Under the pieces are notes generated by a model. The model had not been told where the DNA came from, did no database searches, and worked only from the letters and a program-made list of their open reading frames with translations. This document shows positions 43,801-51,898 of a stretch of DNA of 64,000 nt, one piece after another. The stretch lies in contig NZ_JAFIQU010000002.1 in the NCBI RefSeq assembly GCF_017355985.1, forward strand, positions 62,001-126,000, read 5' to 3'. Source of the stretch: Arenibaculum pallidiluteum. GTDB taxonomy: Bacteria; Pseudomonadota; Alphaproteobacteria; Azospirillales; Azospirillaceae. Position 1 is the first letter of the stretch, and each line of letters begins with the position of its first letter. A program made the position numbers and the translations under genes.

Positions 43801-44315
43801 CCGATGCTGCCGGTGATGCTCTCGAACAGGTCGACCGTGGTGGTCTGACCGCCCGCGAGCAGCGTCAGCGACTCACCGCCAAACGTGCTGCCGATGATGG
43901 TCTCGACACCGCTGACCGAGATGGCCGCCCCGACGCTGCTGCCGACGATCGTGACGCGATCGGACCCGCTGCCGCCGATCACCGCCTCGATGCCCGCCAC
44001 CGCGATCGTCTCGCCGAAGGTGCCGGCGGTGATCGTCGTGGAGCCAAGAGTCTGTGCGGCAGTAAACGTGCTGCGGAGCGCGGAACCGGTGCCAAGAAGC
44101 ACAATGGTCTGCGTGCCGGCACCGACCGCACTAATCGACTCGACGCCGGTGACGGCGGTCGTCGCCGCAGCCGGATCGAGCACCACCTGATCGTTGGTGC
44201 CAGCAGTACCGATGATCGTTTCCACCGGGGCGATGGAAACGGTCAGGGCATCGGTGGCACCGGTGCCCAGATACAGCACGTCGTTTGCCGACGACGTACC
44301 ATTAAAAGTCGCCAT
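40896..44315 (-). CDS. RTX-like repeat surface protein, probable type I secretion substrate
   Basis: A 1139-residue protein; ATG 44315 has GAGGGA 6-7 nt upstream. Residues ~25-985 are about 35 tandem units of ~26 residues, each with a strand motif (TVSAIETL or ILVGVETL) followed by one RTX-like nonapeptide (GGAGADSVT, GGTGSDLIT). In the C-terminal half the two strand motifs alternate, giving a 52-residue super-repeat. The last ~150 residues differ (GADTITNF, GLYLVTDTDGNGTVASNEVR) and probably hold the uncleaved C-terminal secretion signal. No Lys, Cys, Trp or His was seen; Thr, Ser, Gly, Val and Asp dominate. There is no N-terminal signal peptide. About a dozen N-x-S/T sites are present. Exporter and GT4 genes lie directly upstream on the same strand. 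It is probably a Ca-binding beta-solenoid adhesin or S-layer protein. Confidence 0.85.
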   Translation of the reverse strand: MATFNGTSSANDVLYLGTGATDALTVSIAPVETIIGTAGTNDQVVLDPAAATTAVTGVESISAVGAGTQTIVLLGTGSALRSTFTAAQTLGSTTITAGTFGETIAVAGIEAVIGGSGSDRVTIVGSSVGAAISVSGVETIIGSTFGGESLTLLAGGQTTTVDLFESITGSIGTDVVLLGTSNQTVEVRNVEQVIGGAGTSYGVTLSNASGQTLTVSGVDTITGGTGADRVTLGTGGNDVVVSGVETLFGSFGTASVDVVSLSNAAGNTMILIGVESLTGSSGSDVITLGAAGSTMTISAIDVLNGGSGAERITFATGGVNVTISGIETLVGSTYATDAVTLASGGNVITLSGIETLVGGAGVDVVTLAASGTATYQLTVSGIESLVGAASTTDTATGVETVYSENVILGSAGTTATFSGIETITGSGLSGTRDVITLGNASNTLTVSGIDTLIGGSGVDSITLGGVGSQTLAVIGIETLVGSGATSDQVNLASTGVVMTISGVEIINGGAGADRITVGASGTELSVSGIETLFGATAGTTNVSLGTAGTTITLVDVDALVGSTRAGDSVTLGARGNTMNVTAIDTLFGGAGSDAITLANTSGTTMILVGVETLVGDSAVTARDVVSLGARGNTMTVSAVEVLNGGSGSDRITLSGTSVITVSGIETLIGTGTETVTLSSGGDVISIQGIDVLNAGAGADSVTLGTVAEVITVTGVETLFGGTANDSVTLGATAGSTLILVGVETLVGNTAGADNVTLGNRGSTMTVSAIETLFGGAGADSVTLGTDGSTMILVGIETLTGGTGSDLITLGARGATMTVSAIETLRGGAGAERITLGNAAQVITVSGIETLFGGDLGDNVTLGSTGNSIILVGVETLTGGAGADSVTLGARGSTMTVSGIETLFGGAGVDDVRLGDTGNTIILVGLDSLTGGAGTDVVSLGNRGNTLTVSAIETLTGGASADVVVVTGGTGMTFRGNAGADSLTLVAGTNTDVVVYAAAADGSALGTATGADTITNFQTSDTISIVGELRTLVDDNPNSVLQVNTATTGTANFTTSEAVVLTTTVSALDDAGFAAFRTALGNVAGSSAGADALVLANNGSDTGLYLVTDTDGNGTVASNEVRLLGRFNGVILTGTNLNLG

Positions 44316-44463
44316 GGGTTATCCCTCAAGCGCAGTTGCCCGACGGGGAGCCCCTTTGGACCCACCCGTTCGGAGTAACTGCTACCTGAAAAAAGGGGGA
44401 AGTTGCAACCGACAAAAGCGCTGGGACACCGGAGGTTACAGGCCTCCTGGCCCCTTACCGCGA

Positions 44464-44488
44464 CCTTTGCCGAAATTCTCGGCAAAGG
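44464..44488. repeat. 25-bp hairpin between the GT4 gene and the repeat-protein gene
   Basis: Perfect 10-bp arms CCTTTGCCGA (44464-44473) and TCGGCAAAGG (44479-44488) flank a 5-nt loop. It lies 36 bp after the GT4 stop and 149 bp before the repeat-protein start. It has no T-tract, so it could attenuate read-through, protect an mRNA end or act as an operator separating expression of the secreted protein from that of the upstream genes. Confidence 0.6.
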
Positions 44489-44524
44489 CGTTGCACCGGC
44501 GCCGCACTGCGCGTGCGCGCGGGC

Positions 44525-45811
44525 TCAGGCGCCGTCGCCGCCCACCAGCAGATCGAGCCGCGGGTCGACATAGGTCTCGGGCTGGCGGCCCTCGATCAGG
44601 GCGTCGAAAAGCGCACGGAACCTGGGCACCGAGATGGTTTTGGCGTCAAAGCGCAGGACGGCGGTGCGCCGAGCGGCCTCGCGCTGCGCGCGCATGCGAT
44701 TCGGATGGTCCAGCACCCGGTCGACGGCATCGGCGATCTGCGTCGTCGAGAAGAAATCGACCAGCAGCCCGTTCACGCCGTCGGCGATCACCTCCTGCAC
44801 CGGCGGCGTGGCCGAGCCCACCACCATGCAGCCCGCCGACATGGCCTCGATCATCGACCAGGACAGCACGAAAGGATAGGTCAGGTAGATGTGCACCGAG
44901 GAGAGCTGCAGCACCGCCAGGTACTGCTCGAACGGCACGCGGCCCAGGAAATGGACCCGGCTGATGTCCAGGCGCGGGCCGAGCTCCTCGGTCAGCGCCT
45001 GGCGGAAGGTCCGGCCGTCCGACAGCGCGCCGCCATAGCTGACATCGTCGCCGCCGATCACGATCACCGTCGCGGCGGGACGCCGGCGCAGGATCTCGGG
45101 CAGGCTGCGCATGAAGATGTGGAAGCCGCGATAGGGCTCCAGGCTGCGCGAGACATAGGTGATCACCTCGTCCTCGGGCGTCAGCACCCGCCCCGCCCCG
45201 GCCAGGTTCACCCGGATCCCGGGGTTCGGGCGCACGGCCGCGGTGTCGATCCCCTCGTGGATCACCGAGATCCTGGACCTGTGCACCCGCGGATATTGGC
45301 GCCGCTGCCAATGGGTCGCGCAGTGGCCCCAGTCGGCGGCATCGAGGCCCAGCAGGTTCACCGTGTTCTGGATGCGCAGGCGCGCGTCCGCATCGGCCCG
45401 CGGCTTGGCTATGGACAGGTCGAACCCGGCATCGGCGCCCTTGGCGCGGTAGAAGAACTCGAACAGCCCAAGGAGGGGCACGTCGGGCCAGACGTCCTTC
45501 AGGAACAGGATCTCGCCCCAGGCGTTGTGCCCGACCATCAGGTCGGGCCGGAACCCCTCGGCCGCGAGCTGCTTCGCCACCTTCCACACCGCCTCGGCGT
45601 TGCGCATGGCGGGCTCGACCGGGCCCAGATAAGGCGACATCCCCTGCGGCGCCGAGAGCTCGGGCCGGTACTCGATCTTGCGCACGCCCGCCATGGTCTT
45701 GGCGTTGGGCTGCGTCAGGAACACGATCTCGTTCGCGGGATCCGCGACCAGGTCCTGGACGACCTGCCTGTACTGGGCCGGGAAGTTCTGGTGGACGAAC
45801 AGGTAGCGCAT
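44525..45811 (-). CDS. GT4 family glycosyltransferase (Glyco_trans_4_3 type), paralogue A
   Basis: A 428-residue protein. The N-terminus MRYLFVHQNFPAQYRQVVQD is typical of the Glyco_trans_4_3 group. The donor half has ITYVSRSLEPYRGFHIFMRS, HFLGRVPFEQYLAVLQLSS and the Glu segment FVLSWSMIEAMSAGCMVVGS. It is a close paralogue of the gene at 46994. It sits directly upstream of the repeat-protein gene and downstream of the type I secretion genes. It therefore probably glycosylates that protein or a glycan bound to it. The donor is unknown. Confidence 0.88.
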   Translation of the reverse strand: MRYLFVHQNFPAQYRQVVQDLVADPANEIVFLTQPNAKTMAGVRKIEYRPELSAPQGMSPYLGPVEPAMRNAEAVWKVAKQLAAEGFRPDLMVGHNAWGEILFLKDVWPDVPLLGLFEFFYRAKGADAGFDLSIAKPRADADARLRIQNTVNLLGLDAADWGHCATHWQRRQYPRVHRSRISVIHEGIDTAAVRPNPGIRVNLAGAGRVLTPEDEVITYVSRSLEPYRGFHIFMRSLPEILRRRPAATVIVIGGDDVSYGGALSDGRTFRQALTEELGPRLDISRVHFLGRVPFEQYLAVLQLSSVHIYLTYPFVLSWSMIEAMSAGCMVVGSATPPVQEVIADGVNGLLVDFFSTTQIADAVDRVLDHPNRMRAQREAARRTAVLRFDAKTISVPRFRALFDALIEGRQPETYVDPRLDLLVGGDGA

Positions 45812-45830
45812 CGGCGTGTCGGCAATCCCG

Positions 45831-46997
45831 TCAGTTGCGTGCAGCGGCGGCCCGAAGCGCCGCGACCAGCGGTTCCGTCACGGCGGCCCAGGAGAAGCCG
45901 CCATGCACGTGCCGCGGCCCCGTGAAGCGGGCGCGCTCGCGCCAGGCGCCGTCCGTGATCACCGCGGAAAGGCAGGCCTCCAGGTCGTCCTCCTCGATCC
46001 GGAGGTGGCGGTAGCCGCCGCCGGTCTCCACGACGCGGGCGGCGATCCGCCGGGCAAAGCCGTCCGCCACGAAGTCGTCGGTGGGCCCGCCGGCCGTGCA
46101 GACCGCAGGAAGGCCGCAGGCCGCCGCCTCAAGCACGGGCATGTTGAAGCCCTCGGCGCTGTAGGGGGAGACGTAGCAGTCCGCCGCCTGGTAGAGCTCG
46201 GCCATCTCCTGGAAGCCCAGGGTCGAGCCGTCATAGACGATGCGCTCGGCGACGAGGGCCCGCTGCGCCGCCGGAAGCGCGCCGAGAACCTCGGAGAAGA
46301 GCTGGCGCGAGCGGTAGGTGTGATCGCCGCCCTTGAACACCATCAGCAGCTCGGGATGCCGCGGGGCCAGGCGCGCGACGGCCCGGATCGCCTCGGCCAC
46401 GCCCTTGTTGGCGGTCATCGCGCCCACGTTCAGCAGCACGAACCGCCCGGTCCAGCCGCGGCGGGCCCGCAGCTCGGCCCGCCGCTCGGCCGAGGCCGGG
46501 CGGAAGCAGGCGGGGTCGACGCCATGGGGCACCACGAAGACGCGGTCGGGGTCGACGCCGGTACGCACCAGCCCGTCCCGCGACCAGCGCGACGGCGTCA
46601 GGATGAAAGCCCCCGTCTCGCGCTGCACGGCGGCGGCCGGGCGCTTTCCCACGACCATCTCGTCGGGAAGGCGCCCCATGTCGGCGGTCACGAACACCAT
46701 GGTCGCCCCGGCCTCGGCGGCCGACAGGTCGTAGGGCACGGTCAGCCGCAGCACGATGTCGGGCACCAGCCCCGGCGGGGGTGGCGGCACCGCCGCGATC
46801 GTCGCCTCTGCATCGGCCGGGAACAGGCCGCGCAGCGGCGTCCACTTGGCCCCGTAATAGGGGCGGTCGCGGTGGAACAGGCGCAGGCCCGGCCGGCGCG
46901 CCAGCTCCACCAGATGGTACTGGTTCACGATCGCGTAGGAGTGGAGCACCCAGCGCCACCCCTCGACCACCACCGTCAGCGGGACGTCCGCCGTCAT
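45831..46997 (-). CDS. GT4 family glycosyltransferase
   Basis: A 388-residue protein from ATG 46997, which overlaps the previous stop (ATGA); the longer open frame extends into that gene. It is a GT-B enzyme. The N-terminal half starts PLTVVVEGWRWVLHSYAIVN, and the donor half contains FVLLNVGAMTANKGVAEAIR, DCYVSPYSAEGFNMPVLEAA and GLPAVCTAGG. It is unlike its two GT4 neighbours, so it likely uses a different donor or adds a different sugar. It is translationally coupled to paralogue B and only 19 bp from paralogue A. Confidence 0.88.
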   Translation of the reverse strand: MTADVPLTVVVEGWRWVLHSYAIVNQYHLVELARRPGLRLFHRDRPYYGAKWTPLRGLFPADAEATIAAVPPPPPGLVPDIVLRLTVPYDLSAAEAGATMVFVTADMGRLPDEMVVGKRPAAAVQRETGAFILTPSRWSRDGLVRTGVDPDRVFVVPHGVDPACFRPASAERRAELRARRGWTGRFVLLNVGAMTANKGVAEAIRAVARLAPRHPELLMVFKGGDHTYRSRQLFSEVLGALPAAQRALVAERIVYDGSTLGFQEMAELYQAADCYVSPYSAEGFNMPVLEAAACGLPAVCTAGGPTDDFVADGFARRIAARVVETGGGYRHLRIEEDDLEACLSAVITDGAWRERARFTGPRHVHGGFSWAAVTEPLVAALRAAAARN

Positions 46998-48268
46998 GCC
47001 GCGGCCGGCCTGTCGTGAGTCGGCGTATCGTAGGTCTGCGGCCGGCGGCCCGACGCGATCGCCTCGATCAGGGTCCGGTAGCGCGGCAGCGACACGCGCT
47101 CCAGGTCGTAGCCGTCGACGATGGTCTGGCGCGCCGCGGCGCGGATCGGGCCCAGCTCGGCCCGCCGGGCCAGCGCCTCGACCACCGTATCCGCAACGGC
47201 CGAGGGCGATCCGAACTCGCACAGGAAGCCGTTGACGCCGTGGCGGACGACCTCCTCGACCGGCGGCGTCGCCGAGCCGACCAGCACGCAGCCTGAAGCC
47301 ATGGCCTCCATCATCGACCAGGACAGGACGAAGGGATGGGTCAGGTAGACATGGGCCGCCGAGACGCGCAGCAGGCCCAGATAGGATTCGAACGGGACCC
47401 AGCCCAGGAAGCTCACGCGCTCGCGCGGCAGGCGGTCGCCGAGCTCGGCCAGCATGCGCGCGAGATACGTCTCGCCGTTGGGGAGCGGCGAGTTGTACGC
47501 GGTCTGGGGCGATCCCACCACGACGACCCGGGCCTGCGGCCGGCGGGCCAGGATCTCGGGCAGCGCCCGCATGAAGACGGGGAAGCCGCGGTAGGGCTCG
47601 AGCCCACGCGCGACATAGGTGACGATCTCCTCGCCGGCCCGCAGCACGGTGCCGTCGGCCAGGCGCACGACCTGCGCGGGATCGGGGCGCGCCCGCGCCG
47701 TGTCGACGCCGTCATGGATCACCGAGATGCGGTCGCGGTAATGGGCGGGGTACTGCAGCCGCTGCCAGACCATCGGCGAGATGCCCCAGTCGGCGGCCTC
47801 GAGCGACATCAGGTTGACGGCGTTCTTGGTGCGCACGCGCATCATGTCATCGAAAGGCAGCGGCTCGGCGCGGTCGAAACCCGCCAGCAGCCCGCGGCCG
47901 TCGTAGTAGTACTCGAAATACGAGACCAGCGGCACGTCCGGCCAGACGTCCTTGAGGTACAGCCCCTCGCCCCAGCCGGCATGGCCGATCATGACGTCGG
48001 GGCGGAACCCCTCGGCCTTCAGCGCCATGGCCGCGCGGGCGATGCCCTCGCCGTGGCGGACCGCCAGGTCCGCCTCGCGCAGGAAGCGGTGCGGGTTCGC
48101 CTTGGGATCGCCGTCGATCTCGTAGGTCCGGACCTCGAGGCCCGGAAGGGTCTCCGAGACCGGACGGCGGCCCAGGCACAAGACCCGGTTGCCCGGCTCC
48201 GCCGCGAGCCGGGTCGCCACACGCTCGAACTGACCGGGCGTCGTCTGGTGGAAGAACAGGAAGTGCAT
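46994..48268 (-). CDS. GT4 family glycosyltransferase (Glyco_trans_4_3 type), paralogue B
   Basis: A 424-residue protein opening MHFLFFHQTTPGQFERVATR. The donor half has VTYVARGLEPYRGFPVFMRA, LGWVPFESYLGLLRVSAAH and LSWSMMEAMASGCVLVGSAT. It is clearly related to paralogue A (shared GLEPYRGF/SLEPYRGF and SATPPVxEV motifs), pointing to an old duplication with the unrelated GT4 between. It lies 20 bp after the HlyD gene, tying glycosylation to type I export. Confidence 0.88.
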   Translation of the reverse strand: MHFLFFHQTTPGQFERVATRLAAEPGNRVLCLGRRPVSETLPGLEVRTYEIDGDPKANPHRFLREADLAVRHGEGIARAAMALKAEGFRPDVMIGHAGWGEGLYLKDVWPDVPLVSYFEYYYDGRGLLAGFDRAEPLPFDDMMRVRTKNAVNLMSLEAADWGISPMVWQRLQYPAHYRDRISVIHDGVDTARARPDPAQVVRLADGTVLRAGEEIVTYVARGLEPYRGFPVFMRALPEILARRPQARVVVVGSPQTAYNSPLPNGETYLARMLAELGDRLPRERVSFLGWVPFESYLGLLRVSAAHVYLTHPFVLSWSMMEAMASGCVLVGSATPPVEEVVRHGVNGFLCEFGSPSAVADTVVEALARRAELGPIRAAARQTIVDGYDLERVSLPRYRTLIEAIASGRRPQTYDTPTHDRPAAA

Positions 48269-48288
48269 GGACGTGTCCGTGCCCCCGG

Positions 48289-49731
48289 TCAGGGTTCCGT
48301 CAGGCTCTCGTCGAAGGTCCTGACCAGCGGATACAGGAAGTAGGACAGCACCGAGCGCGTGCCGAGCTTGATCTCGGCGCCCACCGTCATGCCGGGCAGC
48401 AGGCGGTAGTTCTCGGGCATGGCGCGCAGCTTGATCTCGTCCAGTCCGACCCGCGCCCGGTAGAAGCTGCGGTTGTCCTGCTGGTTCTGGGGCTTGATCG
48501 TGTTCTCGCTGATCGTGCGCAGGTCGCCATGGATCATCCCGTGCTTCTGGTACGGGAAGGCGTCCAGCTTGACCTGCACCGGCATGCCGGTCGCGATCAG
48601 GCCGACGTCCCTCGGATCCACCTTGACCTCGGCCTCAAGCTTCGAGTTCAGCGGGACCAGGGTCATCAGCGGCTCGGCCTCCTGCTGGATCGAGCCGACG
48701 GACCGGTCGACCACCGAGAGCACGACCGCGTCCTCGGGCGCCGTCAGCGTCACTAGCTCGCTGCGGCGTACCGCCTTCTGCAGCTGCTCCTCGACGCTGT
48801 CGAGCCGGCGCGACGCCTCCACCAGGAAGCTCGCGGCCTCCTGGCGCCAGTTCTGGACGATCGCCTCGCGCCGCGCCTGCAGCCCGCTCAGGCGGTGGCG
48901 CTGTTCGGCCAGCGAGTTGCGGGCGCGGTCGAGATCGCGCGTCACCGTCAGCCGGTCCGACCGGGCGATCAGCACGTTGAGCTTGGAGCCCACGGCCGTG
49001 CGCTCCAGGTCGTTGCGCATCTTCTCGACCTCGGTGACGACGCCCATGCGCTGCTCGTTGACCTGGATGTCGGCGATCAGCGTGCGGATGTTCGCCTCGG
49101 TCTGCGCGATGTCCTGCTCGGCGACCTCGACCTGCGAGCGGAACGAGGCGATGCGGCGCTGGTGGATCGTCGCCTGCAGCAGCTCGTCGGCCGAGGCGTT
49201 GGGTCCGGGCGCGTAGGGCTTGCCGTCGACCTCGGCGCGCAGGCGCGCGACCTCGGCCACCAGGCTGCTCTTGCGGGTCTGCAGATCGGAGACGTCGGCC
49301 TTCACGAAGGTGGAATCGAGCGTCGCCAGCACCTGCCCCTTGCGCACGACCTGCCCGACCTGGGCGTCGATGCTGCGGATCACCCCGACCTCGTAGGGCT
49401 GTACGACGATCTGCGGGTCGGTGGTGACCAGCGTGCCGGTCGCGCTCACGATCCGGTCGACCTCGGCCAGCGAGCCCCAGGTCACCGCCACCGCGAAGAG
49501 CGCCAGCAGCATGTAGGTCGTGATCAGCGCGACGCGCGGGGGCGGGCCGTGTTCGATCTCGACGGAGTCCGACTGGAACTCGACGATCAGCTCGTTGATG
49601 TCGCGCTGGCGCGCCGCCTTGCGGGCGGCCTCGCGCCGGGCGCGGCGTCCGGCGCCGGACCTGGCGTCCGGCTGCAGGGCACCGAGGGTCAGGCCCGGCT
49701 GCCCGCCCTTGGGATCGGCTTCGTGGCTCAT
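48289..49731 (-). CDS. Type I secretion periplasmic adaptor, HlyD family
   Basis: A 480-residue membrane-fusion protein. A cytoplasmic head (~65 residues, rich in Arg/Ala) is followed by one membrane helix (VALITTYMLLALFAVAVTWG), a lipoyl half (TGTLVTTDPQIVVQPYEVGV), a long coiled coil (~150-330) and beta domains. The C-terminal MPENYRLLPGMTVGAEIKLG is the HlyD/PrtE end motif. It links the inner-membrane exporter to an outer-membrane TolC-like channel, which is not in the window. It starts 13 bp after the ABC gene. Confidence 0.93.
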   Translation of the reverse strand: MSHEADPKGGQPGLTLGALQPDARSGAGRRARREAARKAARQRDINELIVEFQSDSVEIEHGPPPRVALITTYMLLALFAVAVTWGSLAEVDRIVSATGTLVTTDPQIVVQPYEVGVIRSIDAQVGQVVRKGQVLATLDSTFVKADVSDLQTRKSSLVAEVARLRAEVDGKPYAPGPNASADELLQATIHQRRIASFRSQVEVAEQDIAQTEANIRTLIADIQVNEQRMGVVTEVEKMRNDLERTAVGSKLNVLIARSDRLTVTRDLDRARNSLAEQRHRLSGLQARREAIVQNWRQEAASFLVEASRRLDSVEEQLQKAVRRSELVTLTAPEDAVVLSVVDRSVGSIQQEAEPLMTLVPLNSKLEAEVKVDPRDVGLIATGMPVQVKLDAFPYQKHGMIHGDLRTISENTIKPQNQQDNRSFYRARVGLDEIKLRAMPENYRLLPGMTVGAEIKLGTRSVLSYFLYPLVRTFDESLTEP

Positions 49732-49744
49732 GATCTGGTCCCGC

Positions 49745-51898
49745 TCAGGCGATGTGCTTGGTCTGCTGGTTCCACAGCCCGCGATAGACGAGGCTGCGCG
49801 CCAGCAGTTCGTGGTGCCGGCCGATGCTCTCGATCCGGCCGCGGTCCATGACCATGATCGCGTCGGCCTCGACCAGCGAGGACAGCCGGTGCGAGACGAT
49901 CACCAGGGTGCGCCCCTTGGCGATCTGCTTCAGGTTGCGCTGGACGATCGCCTCGCTCTCGGGGTCGAGCGCGCTCGTCGCCTCGTCGAGGATCAGGATG
50001 CGCGGGTTGGTCACGAGCGCACGGGCGATCGCGAGGCGCTGCTTCTGCCCGCCCGAGAGGTTCGCCGCGTTCTCCTCGAGCTGGGTGTCGAAGCCGCGCG
50101 GCAGGCGCTCGATGAATTCGTCCGCGCCGGCGAGCCTGGCGGCCTCCATCACCTCGAGCAGCGTGCAGTCCGGGCGGGCCGCCGCGATGTTCTCGCGCAC
50201 GGAGCCGCGGAACAGGAAGTTGTCCTGCAGCACGACGCCGGTATGGGTGCGCAGATGGACGAGGTCGATCTCGCGCATGTCGTAGCCGTCGATCCGGATC
50301 ACGCCGCCATGGGGCGGGTAGAGGCCCTGGATCATGCGGGTGACGGTCGTCTTGCCCGACCCGCTGCGGCCGACCAGGCCGAAGATCATGCCCTCGGCGA
50401 TGGTGAAGGACGCCTCGTTCAGGACCGGCGCGCTGTCCGGGGAATAGCGGAAGGACACGTTGTCGAACTCGATCCGACCGCGCAGCGGCGGCCGCAGGCC
50501 GGCGTTCCCGCGCTCGGGCGTCTCGTTCATGATCGAGCCCAGCATCTTCACCGACAGGGAGACCTGCTGGTAGCTGTGGACGAGCCCGACCATCTGGACC
50601 AGCGGGCCGGTGACGCGGCCCGACAGCATGTTGAAGGCGACCAGCGCGCCGATGGTCAGCGTGCCGTCGAAGACCGAATGGGTGCCCACGAACAGCACCG
50701 CGACCGTCATGAAGGTCGACAGGAACTGCACCACGGCCATGGCGCTGAGCGAAATCTTGCCGACGCGGAACTGCATGGCGACGCTGCGCGCCGAGCTGTC
50801 GTTCCAATGGCGGCGCTGGTGCGGCTCGAGCGCCAGCGACTTGACCGTCCGCATGCCCTGGATGGTCTCGACCAGCAGGGCCTGGCGCTCGCCCTCGGCC
50901 TCGTAGAGCTCCTTCAGGCGCCGCTGGAACGGCTTCATCACGATCGCGATCACCGAGGCGATCAGCAGCGCGAAGAGCACGACCAGGACGGTCAGCTTCA
51001 CGCTGTACATCAGCAGCATGGGCACGGCGACCAGCAGGACGGTGGCGTCGAGCATGGTCATGAACAGCGAGCCCGTCAGGAACTGGCGAATGCTCGCGGC
51101 CTGCTGCATGTGCTTCACGAGCATGCCGGTCGAGGCGCGCTCGAAGAAGTGGATCGGCAGGCTCAGCAGGCGCGTGAAGATCCGGTCGTTGACCCGGACG
51201 TCGATCTTGTTGGTGGCGTAGAGGGCGAGATACTGGCGCAGGGCGCCGAAGCACGCCTCGAACAGCATGGCGCAGGAGATGCCGATGGTCAGCACGTAGA
51301 GGGTCGAGTAGCCCTCGTGCGTCAGCACCTTGTCCAGGACGAGCTGCATGAAGATCGGCGACAGCAGCGCCAGGAAGTGCATCACCAGCGCGACGATGCC
51401 GATGTCGCGGAACAGCTTCCACTGCCGCATGATCTCCGGCACGAACCAGCCGATGCCGAAGCGGCGGTTGGGATCGTCGGCGGTCTGGGCGCGCTTCACG
51501 AACAGCACGTCGCCCGTCCAGGCGGAGCAGAACGCGTCCTCGGACAGGAACATCATCTCCGGGACGTCGGCCAGCGGGTCGAAGACCGCCACGTGGTCGT
51601 CGGCCTCGCGATAGCCCGCCAGCACGACCCAGTTCCCGTTCTTGAGCGGGACCAGGAGCGGATAGGCCTCGCCGACCTTGCGCAGGTCCGACCAGCGCAG
51701 CCGCCCGAGCTTCGCGCGCAGCTTCGCGTCACGCGCGATGCGCAGCAGCATGGGCCGGGACGGCGCCTCGTCGCCGATGGCGTAGTCGTGAAGCATGCGC
51801 TGCACCGACAGCTCGACGCCACGGTGGCGCGCCACCAGCATGAGGCAGTGGAGCGAGGTGTGATTCTGGTTGTCGGGGACGGACATGTGCGGCGTCAC
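49745..51898 (-). CDS. Type I secretion ABC exporter with degenerate C39 domain (HlyB type)
   Basis: A 717-residue protein from GTG 51898, which overlaps the upstream stop (GTGTGA); ATG 51886 is an alternative. An N-terminal C39-like domain (~1-140; NHTSLHCLMLVARHRGVELS) has Thr where the peptidase Cys should be. It probably binds substrate without cutting, as in HlyB. A six-helix membrane region follows. The nucleotide-binding domain has Walker A GLVGRSGSGKTTVTRMIQG, signature NLSGGQKQRLAIARAL and Walker B ILILDEATSALD. It likely exports the C-terminally signalled repeat protein of this locus. Confidence 0.94.
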   Translation of the reverse strand: MTPHMSVPDNQNHTSLHCLMLVARHRGVELSVQRMLHDYAIGDEAPSRPMLLRIARDAKLRAKLGRLRWSDLRKVGEAYPLLVPLKNGNWVVLAGYREADDHVAVFDPLADVPEMMFLSEDAFCSAWTGDVLFVKRAQTADDPNRRFGIGWFVPEIMRQWKLFRDIGIVALVMHFLALLSPIFMQLVLDKVLTHEGYSTLYVLTIGISCAMLFEACFGALRQYLALYATNKIDVRVNDRIFTRLLSLPIHFFERASTGMLVKHMQQAASIRQFLTGSLFMTMLDATVLLVAVPMLLMYSVKLTVLVVLFALLIASVIAIVMKPFQRRLKELYEAEGERQALLVETIQGMRTVKSLALEPHQRRHWNDSSARSVAMQFRVGKISLSAMAVVQFLSTFMTVAVLFVGTHSVFDGTLTIGALVAFNMLSGRVTGPLVQMVGLVHSYQQVSLSVKMLGSIMNETPERGNAGLRPPLRGRIEFDNVSFRYSPDSAPVLNEASFTIAEGMIFGLVGRSGSGKTTVTRMIQGLYPPHGGVIRIDGYDMREIDLVHLRTHTGVVLQDNFLFRGSVRENIAAARPDCTLLEVMEAARLAGADEFIERLPRGFDTQLEENAANLSGGQKQRLAIARALVTNPRILILDEATSALDPESEAIVQRNLKQIAKGRTLVIVSHRLSSLVEADAIMVMDRGRIESIGRHHELLARSLVYRGLWNQQTKHIA

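Noticed and set aside
40896-44315. 78-bp periodic repeats considered as a CRISPR or satellite array
   Set aside because: The period encodes degenerate 26-residue protein repeats in one uninterrupted frame; there are no identical direct repeats with unique spacers and no cas genes.
40560-44378. Very long + strand open frames (1272 and 588 residues) across the repeat-protein gene
   Set aside because: They are antisense to the clear minus-strand repeat gene and arise from its regular codon pattern. The products are low-complexity with no start signals, and the coding strand has an SD, a terminator and a coherent protein.
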